Part shown: piece after piece, positions 1 to 6,340 of the stretch
Position numbering within the stretch: position 1 is the stretch's first letter
How the letters are laid out: the number at the start of each line of letters is the position of its first letter
Source of the DNA: Pseudoflavonifractor sp047637855
Lineage (GTDB): Bacteria; Bacillota; Clostridia; Oscillospirales; Oscillospiraceae
Assembly (NCBI GenBank): GCA_047637855.1
Contig: JBLJBF010000011.1
Coordinates: 1-7,690 of the forward strand
Length of the DNA stretch: 7,690 bases
Direction: 5' to 3'
The notes under the pieces: model-generated
The model's database searches: none
What the model was told of the DNA's origin: nothing
Seen by the model: the letters and a program-made list of their open reading frames with translations, nothing else
Program-made: the position numbers and the translations under genes

Positions 1-1062
1 CGTGAACTCCAGAAAGAAAAGGTACTCCCAGCTCTTCACCTGCACGGGCCGGGACTCCACCTTCATCAGGTTCAGCCCGTGAACCGCAAAAATGGTCAGA
101 ATCTCGTGGAGACTGCCGCTCTGGTGGGGCAGCGTGAAGAGGGCGCTGATCTTGTCCCGCTGGGCGGGCAGCTCAGGGGCGGGAGAGACTACCACGAACC
201 GGGTGTAGTTCTCCGCGTTGTGGTTGACCCCCTCGGCCAAGATGTTCAGCCCATACAGCCTGGCCGCCCGCCGCGAGCAGATGGCGGCCGCAGTGCGGTC
301 GCGCTCCCGGGCTACCTGCTTTGCGCTCCCCGCCGTGTCCAGCGTGGGGATGCGCTGCCAGGCCCGGTGGGCATCCAGGAATTTTTCACTCTGCATCAGG
401 CCCTGCTCGTGGGAATAGACCCGCCGGATGTCCTCCAGCCCCGTCCCCGGCAGGGCCATGAGGCAGTGCTCCACCTTCACCTGCCACTCGCCTACGATAT
501 GGAAGGAGTATTGGGCCAGCAGATCGTACACCTGCCGGATGGACCCGGTGGAGCTGTTTTCTATGGGGAGCACCGCATAGTCGGCCTCTCCGTTCCGGAG
601 GGCCAGGAACACATCCTCGAACCAGGGCAGACCCCGACTGTCCACATCGGGGCCGAAATAGCCCTCGCAGGCCTCCTCGCTGTATGCCCCCGGCTCACCC
701 TGATAGACCACCCTGGGATGTTCCACCGGGAGACGGGCATTCCGCCGGTCAGCCAGATAGGCGGCGTAGGCGAGGTTCTCCTCGCCCTCCCGCACCAGTC
801 TGCGCTGCTGCCGGCGGGAGAGGCCCATGATGGTCTCGTACAGGGCCACCACGTCGGCCTTGAGGGCGGCGTTCTCCACCAGAGCGGCCTTGGCGGAGAG
901 CACCTCCCGCTCCCGCTGGGGGTCCAGCACGGGCAGGCCGTGGGAGCGCTTATACTCCCCCACCTTTTGGGTAATGTCCATCCGCTCCTCAAAAAGGCGC
1001 ACCAGCTCCCGGTCCATGGCGTCGATCCGGGCCCGGTATTCCGTCAGCTCGTCCATACTCAT
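1..1062 (-). CDS. pheA: Bifunctional chorismate mutase / prephenate dehydratase (P-protein), C-terminus cut by window edge
   Basis: Converts chorismate to prephenate and then to phenylpyruvate, the committed branch to phenylalanine. The 354 visible residues are open to the left edge. Residues 1-90 are an AroQ-type chorismate mutase helix bundle: R12, R27, K38, D47 and the following RER match the family's active-site pattern. The prephenate dehydratase domain runs from about 115 to 295, with QGEPGAYSE at 121-129, ENSSTG at 168-173, SHEQ at 217-220 (usually SHPQ) and the catalytic TRF at 287-289. An ACT regulatory domain follows, with GSLHEIL at 316-322 and ESRP at 336-339; these are the phenylalanine-binding signatures, so feedback inhibition by Phe is expected. 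Family length is about 360-390, so only some 10-30 residues are missing. The ATG at 1062 lies 2 nt after the aroC stop, with GGGG about 8 nt upstream; a second ATG at 1056 is possible. It is the last visible gene of the operon. Confidence 0.95.
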   Translation of the reverse strand, partial: MSMDELTEYRARIDAMDRELVRLFEERMDITQKVGEYKRSHGLPVLDPQREREVLSAKAALVENAALKADVVALYETIMGLSRRQQRRLVREGEENLAYAAYLADRRNARLPVEHPRVVYQGEPGAYSEEACEGYFGPDVDSRGLPWFEDVFLALRNGEADYAVLPIENSSTGSIRQVYDLLAQYSFHIVGEWQVKVEHCLMALPGTGLEDIRRVYSHEQGLMQSEKFLDAHRAWQRIPTLDTAGSAKQVARERDRTAAAICSRRAARLYGLNILAEGVNHNAENYTRFVVVSPAPELPAQRDKISALFTLPHQSGSLHEILTIFAVHGLNLMKVESRPVQVKSWEYLFFLEFT

Positions 1063-1064
1063 CT

Positions 1065-2042
1065 CTATATCCCCATGACCTGACAGGCCGCCAGGGCGGC
1101 GGCCGCCTCGATGACGGGCACCGCCCGCTGAACCACGCAGGGGTCGTGCCGCCCGCGGATGGCCAGCTTGGCGTCGGCCATGGTCTCCAGGTCCACCGTG
1201 TCCTGCTCCCGGGCGATGGAGGGGGTGGGCCGGAGCGCCACCTCGAACTCCACCGGCATCCCGTTGGTGATGCCGCCGTTGACCCCGCCGCTGCGGTTGG
1301 TGCGGGTTCTCACCGCGCCGCCATCCATATAAAAGGCGTCGTTGGCCTCGCTCCCCAGCAGGTCGGCGAAGGCAAAGCCCGCGCCGAAGGCCACCGCCTT
1401 GACGGCGGGGACGGCGAAGAGCTGCTGGGAGAAAATGCCCTCCACGTTGCAGCCGTAGTCGGGACTGCCCAGCCCGGCGGGCAGGCCGGTGACGGTGCAG
1501 CGGATGGCCCCGCCCACACTGTCCAGCGCCTCCTTGGCGGCCAAAATGGCGGCCTCCCGCCGGTCCCGATCGGGGTGGTCCAGCCCCCCCAGGCGGGTGA
1601 TCTGGGCCGAGACCTCCACCCCCCGCCCCCGCAGGATCAGCTTGGCCACCGCCCCGGCAAAAACCAGAGGGGCCGTGAGCCGCCCGGAGAAATGGCCGCC
1701 CCCCCGGTAGTCCTGGTAGCCGCCGTAGCGCACACCTCCGGCGTAGTCGGCGTGGCTGGGCCGGGGGTGGCGCTTTAAGTCGGCGTAGTCTCCAGAGCGG
1801 GCGTCGGTGTTCTCGATGACGGCGCAGAGGGGAGTTCCGGTGGTATGCCCCTCGAAGACCCCGGAGAGAATTTTGGGTACGTCGGCCTCGTTCCGGGCGG
1901 TGGCATAGATACTCCCCCCCGGCGCGCGGCGGGCCAGCTCCCCGCGGATGAAGTCCATATCCAGCAAAACCCCCGAGGGCAGGCCCTCCAGCACCACACC
2001 GACGGCCGGGCCGTGGGACTCTCCAAAGATAATATGTCTCAT
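1065..2042 (-). CDS. aroC: Chorismate synthase
   Basis: Removes phosphate from EPSP to give chorismate, using reduced FMN; the last common step of the aromatic pathway. The 325 residues open with FGESHGPAVG, which contains the first conserved histidine (H10). RPSHADY carries the second (H97), followed by YGGYQDYRGGGHFSGRLTA at 106-124 and a C-terminal RHDPC motif before RAVPVIEA. The length is at the short end for the family (about 325-390). The start is unusually close to the GESHG motif, but an in-frame TGA lies four codons upstream, so no longer start is available. The ATG overlaps the aroA stop as ATGA, and GAGGTG sits 6 nt upstream inside the aroA end, indicating translational coupling. 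Its own TAG is 2 nt before pheA. Confidence 0.96.
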   Translation of the reverse strand: MRHIIFGESHGPAVGVVLEGLPSGVLLDMDFIRGELARRAPGGSIYATARNEADVPKILSGVFEGHTTGTPLCAVIENTDARSGDYADLKRHPRPSHADYAGGVRYGGYQDYRGGGHFSGRLTAPLVFAGAVAKLILRGRGVEVSAQITRLGGLDHPDRDRREAAILAAKEALDSVGGAIRCTVTGLPAGLGSPDYGCNVEGIFSQQLFAVPAVKAVAFGAGFAFADLLGSEANDAFYMDGGAVRTRTNRSGGVNGGITNGMPVEFEVALRPTPSIAREQDTVDLETMADAKLAIRGRHDPCVVQRAVPVIEAAAALAACQVMGI

Positions 2043-3211
2043 GTTCTCACCTCAAAGACGCCGCCCAGCGCGGCGTAGTCGTCCCAAAAGTTCGGATAGG
2101 ATTTCCGCACCGCCTCGGCTCCCCGTACCGTCACGGTACCATCCGCCCGGGTGGCGGCGATGGCCGCCATCATGGCAATGCGGTGGTCGTTATGGCTCTC
2201 CACCGTCCCGCCCCGGAGGCTGGCCACGCCCCGAATCGTCAGGCTGTCGGGCCCCTCGTCCACGCAGGCCCCCAGCTTGGTCAGCTCGCCCGCGATAGCG
2301 GAAATCCGGTCGCACTCCTTGATCCGCAGCCGGGCTGCATTGACAAGCCGGGTCACCTGCCCGTCCCGCAGAGCGCACCATGCCGCAACCGGGGGCGCCA
2401 GATCGGGGGAGCCGGACAGGTCCAGTACCACCTCGCCGGGCCGGCTTAACTCCTCGGCCCATTGGGCCATCACCCGATCCCCCTGGGCCGAACGGAGATT
2501 CATGCCGGTGATCTCCACCGCGCTGCCAAGGCCCCGCGCCGCGTACCAGAACCCGGCCTGGGACCAGTCGGGTTCCACGGCGCAGTCGGTGGGGACATAG
2601 CGCTGTCCGCCGGGGATATGGAAAGTCCGCACCCCGTCATACCGCACCTCCACGCCAAACTGTGATAATGCGTCCAGCGTCATGTCCACATAACCCGCCG
2701 ACTCCAGCGGCGTGGTCAGGCGGATTTCAGAGGGGCCGTTCAGCAGAGGCAGCGCGTAGAGCAGGCCCGTGATAAACTGGCTGGACACATCGCCCCGCAG
2801 CGTGTATGTCCCCGGCGTCAGCACACCCTGCACCGTGAGCGCACCGCTCTCCTGGGTATAGGAGATGCCCCGCTCCCGGAAGATCTCAAAATAGGGCTCC
2901 TGGGGCCGCTCCATCAGTCTCCCCCGGCCGGTAAATCTCCCGCATCCCCGCAGCGCCAGCGCCACAGGGATGAGAAACCGCAGGGTAGAGCCTGACTCGC
3001 CGCAGGGCAGCACAGGCAAGTCCCCGCCGGGGGCCTTCAGCGCCGCCATGCAGGCCTTGGTGGCAACGATGTCCTGGCTCTCTGCCACGTTGGCCACCCG
3101 CCCCTCTCCCCCCGCCAGGCAGGCGGCGATCAGCAGCCGGTGCGCCTGGGACTTGGACGGCGGCGGCGTGATTGCGCCCGATAATTGAGTTGGCGTAATG
3201 ATGATATCCAT
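2039..3211 (-). CDS. aroA: 3-phosphoshikimate 1-carboxyvinyltransferase (EPSP synthase)
   Basis: Transfers the enolpyruvyl group of PEP to shikimate-3-phosphate. The 390 residues show SKSQAHR at 19-25, CGESGSTLRF at 70-79, a conserved arginine (R102) in LMERPQEP, SSQ at 143-145, the probable catalytic aspartate D270 in SPDLAPP, LRIKECDR at 295-302, NDHR at 341-344 and KSYPNF at 370-375. The ATG at 3211 is preferred because GGAGG stands 5 nt upstream. An in-frame TTG at 3223 would add four residues but overlaps that ribosome binding site. The length is below the roughly 430 of proteobacterial enzymes but plausible for clostridial forms. A structured 137-nt gap separates it from aroB, and its stop overlaps the aroC start by 4 nt. 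Confidence 0.96.
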   Translation of the reverse strand: MDIIITPTQLSGAITPPPSKSQAHRLLIAACLAGGEGRVANVAESQDIVATKACMAALKAPGGDLPVLPCGESGSTLRFLIPVALALRGCGRFTGRGRLMERPQEPYFEIFRERGISYTQESGALTVQGVLTPGTYTLRGDVSSQFITGLLYALPLLNGPSEIRLTTPLESAGYVDMTLDALSQFGVEVRYDGVRTFHIPGGQRYVPTDCAVEPDWSQAGFWYAARGLGSAVEITGMNLRSAQGDRVMAQWAEELSRPGEVVLDLSGSPDLAPPVAAWCALRDGQVTRLVNAARLRIKECDRISAIAGELTKLGACVDEGPDSLTIRGVASLRGGTVESHNDHRIAMMAAIAATRADGTVTVRGAEAVRKSYPNFWDDYAALGGVFEVRT

Positions 3212-3243
3212 GAGGTCCTCCAAACTGTGGTGTTTCCCCGCGC

Positions 3244-3261
3244 TGCGGGGGTAAGCCCCCG
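3244..3261 (-). other. Hairpin upstream of the aroA ribosome binding site
   Basis: A perfect 7-bp GC-only stem, GCGGGGG with loop CTTA and arm CCCCCGC, ends about 20 nt before the aroA Shine-Dalgarno sequence. It has no T tract, so it is not a terminator. It may stabilise a processed 5' end or affect aroA translation. The structure is visible in the sequence; the function is unknown. Confidence 0.4.
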
Positions 3262-3283
3262 CCCCGCAAAAAGTGCGAAAAAC

Positions 3284-3342
3284 GGCGGGCCGATGGGGAC
3301 ATGGGCCCCTATGGGCGCATAGGACAGGAACCGAGGCCCGCC
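3284..3342 (-). terminator. Structured aroB-aroA intercistronic region, possible internal terminator
   Basis: Between the aroB stop and the aroA ribosome binding site, the minus strand can form a perfect 8-bp stem GGCGGGCC/GGCCCGCC (3342-3335 with 3291-3284), directly followed by GTTTTTC (3283-3277). The 43-nt loop holds a second perfect hairpin, CCTATG-CGCC-CATAGG (3323-3308), which competes with GGGG/CCCC (3309-3306 with 3298-3295). The loop is long for a standard terminator and the T run is only five. It could therefore be a partial terminator that lowers aroA expression, an RNA processing site, or simply GC-rich spacer. No aromatic-rich small peptide was seen in this gap. Confidence 0.35.
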
Positions 3343-3348
3343 CCCGCG

Positions 3349-4416
3349 CTATCCCCGCAGCAGCTCCAGCAGCTGCCCTTTCTTTACCCGGCGGCCCACA
3401 GCCCGGCCCAGCCCGGTCAGCAAAATGAGGATGATCTCATCCCCCTCGCCCTTCTTATCCAGCCCCACCGCGGCGGCGTAATGCGCCGCGTCGCAGGGGA
3501 TGGCCACGGGCAAGCCCAGCGCGCCCAGCAGCACCGCCACCCGGTCGGACAGCCCCTCCGGCGTCACCCCCAGCGCGGTCCCCAGCTCGAGGGCCTTCAC
3601 CATCCCGGCCGCCACCGCCTGGCCGTGGGTGTAAACTTCATAGCCCCCCGCCAGTTCGTAGGCATGACCCAGAGTATGGCCGAAGTTGAGGAGCATCCGC
3701 TCCCCCGTGTCCCGCTCGTCCCGGAGGACAAGTTCCCGTTTCATGGCGCAGCAGGTGTACAGGATATGCTCGATATCCTCCATCAGCAGCGCCCGGTCGG
3801 GGCGCTGCTCCAGATAGGTATAGAATTCGGCGTCCATGATGCAGCCGTACTTGACCACCTCGGCCATGCCGTCGGCAAAGACAGCGTCATCCAGAGTGCC
3901 CAACACGGCGGGGTCCATCAGCACCAGCCGGGGCTGCCAGAAGGTACCCGCCAGATTTTTCCCCGCCCTCAGGTCTACGGCCACCTTGCCCCCCACGGAG
4001 GAGTCCACCTGGGAGAGGAGGGTGGTGGGGATCTGCACAAAGTCCAGCCCCCGCAGAATGGTGGCGGCGGCAAAGCCCGCCAGGTCCCCCACCACGCCGC
4101 CGCCCAGGGCCACCACCGCGTCGGTGCGGGTGAGTCCCATGTCCATAAACGCGTCGTAGAGCCGCTCCAGCATGGTGACCGACTTGCTCTTCTCCCCCGC
4201 GGGGATGGTGACCAGCTCGGCGGTAAAGCCCGCCCCCCGGAGGGAGGCCAGAATCTTTTCCCCGTACAGGGGGCCGACGGTGGAGTCGGTCACCACGGCC
4301 AGGCGCCCGGCCTGGGGCAGTGCGGCCCGGCACAGCTCCCCCGTACGGGCCATCAGCCCCCGCTCGATCAGGATATCGTATTCCCTGCCCGGCAGGTCAA
4401 CCGTCAGTCTCTTCAT
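3349..4416 (-). CDS. aroB: 3-dehydroquinate synthase
   Basis: Cyclises DAHP to 3-dehydroquinate using catalytic NAD+ and a divalent metal; the second step of the shikimate pathway. From the ATG at 4416 it has 355 residues, normal for the family. Visible features are PAGEKSKS at 72-79, the NAD-binding GGGVVGDLAGF at 105-115, PTTLLSQVDSSVGGK at 130-144, KNLAGTFWQP at 153-162, and the metal ligands E186 (AEVVKYG), H247 (NFGHTLGHAYE) and H264 (HGQAV). This ATG overlaps the TGA of the acetyltransferase gene as ATGA, with GGGAGG about 10 nt upstream. A GTG at 4449 would add 11 residues, but those lie over the ribosome binding site and do not look like the family's N-terminus. Confidence 0.97.
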   Translation of the reverse strand: MKRLTVDLPGREYDILIERGLMARTGELCRAALPQAGRLAVVTDSTVGPLYGEKILASLRGAGFTAELVTIPAGEKSKSVTMLERLYDAFMDMGLTRTDAVVALGGGVVGDLAGFAAATILRGLDFVQIPTTLLSQVDSSVGGKVAVDLRAGKNLAGTFWQPRLVLMDPAVLGTLDDAVFADGMAEVVKYGCIMDAEFYTYLEQRPDRALLMEDIEHILYTCCAMKRELVLRDERDTGERMLLNFGHTLGHAYELAGGYEVYTHGQAVAAGMVKALELGTALGVTPEGLSDRVAVLLGALGLPVAIPCDAAHYAAAVGLDKKGEGDEIILILLTGLGRAVGRRVKKGQLLELLRG

Positions 4417-4961
4417 CCCGCATAGTCCTCCCTTAAAACAGCGTACCACATCATGTCGCCAAGTCCCTCATTGCTCCGGCCGGACTGGCGCATGGTGCCC
4501 TCATAGGTGAGGCCGCATTTTTGCATTACTTTTCCGGAGTTGGGGTTGCGCGCGTCGTGGCGGGCCTCGACGCGGTTGACCCCCACCTCCTCGAAGAAGA
4601 AACGGATAACCGCCCCGAAGGCCTCGGACATAATCCCCGTGTGCCACCAGTCCCGGCCCAGGCAGTAGCCCATGTGGACCATCTCAATTTCGTCTTTGTG
4701 GCCCACCGCGCCGATACTGCCGATCACCTGTCCCAGCTCTCTGAGCTCGATCCCCCAGGTGTAAACCGCCGGGTCGGCATAGTCGATCGTCCGGATATAC
4801 TCCCGGGAGACCCCTGCGTCGGCATGGGGCAGCCAGGTGAGGTACTTGGTCACCTCGCTGTCTCCGGCCCAGTTGCGCAGCATATCGGACGCGTCGGCAG
4901 GGGTAAGGGGGCGCAGCCACAGCCGCGGAGTCTCCAGCGGTTTTGTCCCAAGATGTTGCAT
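4413..4961 (-). CDS. GNAT-family N-acetyltransferase (RimJ/RimL-like)
   Basis: A 182-residue acetyl-CoA-dependent N-acetyltransferase of the RimJ/RimL/SpeG-like GNAT group. It begins with the typical LETPRLWLRPLTPAD (9-23), has the central strand YTWGIEL (67-73) and GQVIGSIG (77-84), and a weak acetyl-CoA loop in LGRDWWHTGIMSEA (101-114). The C-terminal signature is ARNPNSGKVMQKCGLTYEG (137-155), where the Asn and Ser before a KxG-type turn are conserved. The substrate cannot be read from sequence; members acetylate ribosomal protein N-termini, amino acids, polyamines or antibiotics. The ATG at 4961 has GGAGG 6 nt upstream. The gene lies between aroF and aroB with a 4-nt overlap into aroB, so it is surely co-translated with the aromatic genes, although it has no known step in that pathway. 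Confidence 0.88.
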   Translation of the reverse strand: MQHLGTKPLETPRLWLRPLTPADASDMLRNWAGDSEVTKYLTWLPHADAGVSREYIRTIDYADPAVYTWGIELRELGQVIGSIGAVGHKDEIEMVHMGYCLGRDWWHTGIMSEAFGAVIRFFFEEVGVNRVEARHDARNPNSGKVMQKCGLTYEGTMRQSGRSNEGLGDMMWYAVLREDYAG

Positions 4962-5033
4962 CCGTATCCTCCATCCGGCGGTATGAGGTCATGCCGCCTA
5001 TCCTAGTCGCAGGACCGCATTGCGATCTTTCGT
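4962..5033 (-). other. aroF-GNAT intercistronic spacer
   Basis: A 72-nt gap holding two small stems on the minus strand: GATCGC-AAT-GCGGTC near 5027-5013 and GGCGG/CCGCC near 5000-4979. Neither is followed by a T run, and I see no convincing promoter. Continued transcription from aroF into the acetyltransferase gene is therefore the simplest reading. Confidence 0.4.
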
Positions 5034-6053
5034 TTATCTTACCAGCTTTTTCCCCATCAGGTCAACCAGTACCCCCATTTTGCGCATGAGAATGTCGAAC
5101 CGGTCTGGGGTAATGGACTGCTGCCCGTCGCTCTTCGCGTGGAGAGGGTCGTTGTGGACTTCGATCATTAGCCCGTCGGCCCCGGCGGCTATGGCCGCCA
5201 TGGCCAGCGGCTCCACCATCCAGAACATCCCCGCCGCGTGGGAGGGGTCCACGACGATGGGCAGATGGCTCATCTTCCGCACCGCCGGAATGGCCGATAC
5301 GTCCAGCGTGTTGCGGGTGTAGGTCTCAAAGGTGCGGATGCCCCGCTCGCAGAGAATGACGTTCTCGTTGCCCTCGCTCATGATATACTCGGCCGACATG
5401 ATCCACTCCTCATAGCTGTTGGAGAGGCCCCGCTTGAGGAGGATGGGCTTGCTCATCTTGCCCACCTCCTTGAGGAGGTCAAAGTTCTGCATGTTCCGGG
5501 CGCCGATCTGCACCAGGTCCACCTTCTCCTCAAAGAGCTCCACATGCTTGGGGGCCATGATCTCGCTGACGATGGGCAGGCCGGTGTCCGCCTTCGCCTC
5601 CAGCAGGAGGTCGAGGCCGGGGGTGCCCATGCCCTGGAAGGAGTACGGGGAGGTGCGGGGCTTGAAGGCTCCGCCGCGGAGCATGGACGCGCCGGAGCGC
5701 TGCACATCCCGGGCAATGGAGATGATCTGCTCCTCGCTCTCCACCGAGCAGGGCCCGGCAATCACGCCAAAGCTGCCCCCGCCGATGACGGCGTTTTTCA
5801 CCCGCACGACGCTGTCTTCCGGGTGAAATTTGCGGTTTGCCTTCTTATAGGGCTCCTGCACCCGCATGACCCGCTCCACCTGGGGCTCCATACTGATCTT
5901 GTCGATATCCAGCGCCGTGGTGTCCCCCACCAGGCCCAAAATAGAGCAGCCGACGCCGTTGGTTATGCCAACCTGGATGCCCTGCTCCTCAAATTTTTCC
6001 GCCAGGGCGTCAATCTCCTCTTTCCGCGTGCCGGGTTTCATAATAACTACCAT
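5034..6053 (-). CDS. aroF: 3-deoxy-7-phosphoheptulonate (DAHP) synthase, type I-beta with regulatory domain
   Basis: Condenses PEP and erythrose-4-phosphate to DAHP, the entry step of the shikimate pathway. From the ATG at 6053 it has 339 residues. Residues 1-70 are the ferredoxin-like N-terminal domain that in the Thermotoga maritima enzyme binds Tyr/Phe for feedback inhibition. The barrel follows: GPCSVES at 100-106, RGGAFKPRTSPYSFQG at 126-141, QIGARNMQN at 182-190, LLKRG at 205-209, CERGIRTFE at 235-243 and DPSHAAG at 269-275. The metal ligands C102, H272, E298 and D309 fall at the same numbers as in T. maritima, which supports this start (MVVIMKPG). An ATG at 6065 would add four residues but abuts its AAAGG; for the chosen start that AGGATGG serves as ribosome binding site. 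An upstream in-frame ATG at 6123-6125 would run through the terminator and is rejected. First gene of the operon, behind an attenuator. Confidence 0.96.
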   Translation of the reverse strand: MVVIMKPGTRKEEIDALAEKFEEQGIQVGITNGVGCSILGLVGDTTALDIDKISMEPQVERVMRVQEPYKKANRKFHPEDSVVRVKNAVIGGGSFGVIAGPCSVESEEQIISIARDVQRSGASMLRGGAFKPRTSPYSFQGMGTPGLDLLLEAKADTGLPIVSEIMAPKHVELFEEKVDLVQIGARNMQNFDLLKEVGKMSKPILLKRGLSNSYEEWIMSAEYIMSEGNENVILCERGIRTFETYTRNTLDVSAIPAVRKMSHLPIVVDPSHAAGMFWMVEPLAMAAIAAGADGLMIEVHNDPLHAKSDGQQSITPDRFDILMRKMGVLVDLMGKKLVR

Positions 6054-6079
6054 AATTACAGCCATCCTTTCTCTGAGAC

Positions 6080-6120
6080 AAAAAATAAAGAGAGCCCGTC
6101 GATGAAATCGACAGGCTCCC
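6080..6120 (-). terminator. Intrinsic terminator of the aroF leader (attenuator)
   Basis: On the minus strand an 11-bp stem (6118-6108 with 6102-6092, one G-U pair; extendable to 13 bp) closes a 5-nt loop TTTCA and is followed by TTTATTTTTT (6089-6080). It ends 26 nt before the aroF start and lies downstream of the operon promoter. Unless bypassed, it would stop transcription before every biosynthetic gene. Together with the aromatic-rich leader peptide just upstream, it is read as an attenuator terminator. Confidence 0.9.
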
Positions 6121-6141
6121 CGCATGAATACGAAGATACTT

Positions 6142-6161
6142 GTAGGCTGTGACCAGCCTAC
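6142..6161 (-). promoter_or_regulatory. Stop-codon hairpin of the leader, possible switch element
   Basis: A perfect 8-bp hairpin, GTAGGCTG-GTCA-CAGCCTAC. The TAG stop of the leader peptide lies in its 5' arm, so a ribosome terminating there would cover it. The same 5' arm, extended to 6167, can instead pair with the 5' arm of the terminator (6167-6155 with 6117-6105; 12 pairs, one mismatch, several G-U). It could therefore act as an antiterminator strand. The pairings are visible; which of them forms in the cell is inference. Confidence 0.6.
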
Positions 6162-6271
6162 CCATCTATTCCATCCCTCTGTTTACCCAACGAAAAATAG
6201 CCGGCGCCCATAAATCGGGCCCAGCTAAAGGTAACGTAGAAGGATGCAGTTGTGAGGGCGGAACGGCTCAT
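6158..6271 (-). CDS. Aromatic-rich leader peptide of the aroF operon attenuator
   Basis: A 37-codon ORF lies between the putative promoter and the aroF terminator. It starts at ATG 6271 with GTGAGG 7 nt upstream as ribosome binding site and ends at TAG 6158-6160. Residues 11-26 read FYVTFSWARFMGAGYF: seven aromatic residues in sixteen (four Phe, two Tyr, one Trp), far above chance. The likely role is as a sensor rather than as a product. Shortage of charged tRNA-Phe, -Tyr or -Trp would stall the ribosome in this stretch and change folding of the downstream RNA, as with enterobacterial pheL and trpL. The peptide contains codons for all three end products, which suits an operon making their common precursor. 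It has no signal peptide or domain. I do not recognise a named homologue. Confidence 0.82.
   Translation of the reverse strand: MSRSALTTASFYVTFSWARFMGAGYFSLGKQRDGIDG
6199..6226 (-). other. Hairpin inside the leader peptide coding sequence
   Basis: AGCTGGGCCC (6226-6217) pairs with GGGCGCCGGCT (6209-6199): 10 bp with one bulged G and a 7-nt loop, followed by ATTTTTCG. It covers codons about 16-24 of the leader peptide, within the aromatic cluster. It resembles the pause hairpin that synchronises RNA polymerase with the leader ribosome in the trp attenuator. It could also act as a weak terminator when the leader is not translated. The function is inferred. Confidence 0.5.
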
Positions 6272-6302
6272 GGCGCGGCCTCACTTCTTTGGAATTTTGT
6301 CT

Positions 6303-6331
6303 ATTGTACACTGGTTCGTCAAGGATTGCAA
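6303..6331 (-). promoter_or_regulatory. Putative sigma-A-type promoter of the aro operon
   Basis: On the minus strand TTGCAA (6331-6326) and TACAAT (6308-6303) are separated by exactly 17 nt, matching 4/6 and 5/6 of the -35 and -10 consensus. Transcription would begin near 6296, about 25 nt before the leader peptide start. An overlapping TTGACG at 6322-6317 pairs less well, with CAAAAT 17 nt downstream. The element sits just after the terminator of the preceding collagen-like gene, so an independent start here is expected. Confidence 0.6.
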
Positions 6332-6340
6332 GCGTTTTTT

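Noticed and set aside
79..1083. A 334-residue plus-strand ORF over pheA
   Set aside because: It is antisense to a clear chorismate mutase/prephenate dehydratase with all catalytic motifs; GC-rich coding DNA often leaves the opposite strand open.
6054..6125. aroF start at the ATG of 6123-6125, adding 24 residues
   Set aside because: The extra residues would be encoded by the attenuator terminator itself. The metal-ligand numbering matches the Thermotoga maritima enzyme when translation starts at 6053.
6053..6296. T-box or other known riboswitch ahead of aroF
   Set aside because: The conserved T-box sequence (AGGGUGGNACCGCG) is not present before the terminator, and I recognise no other riboswitch core. 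The aromatic codons in a translated leader explain the terminator better.
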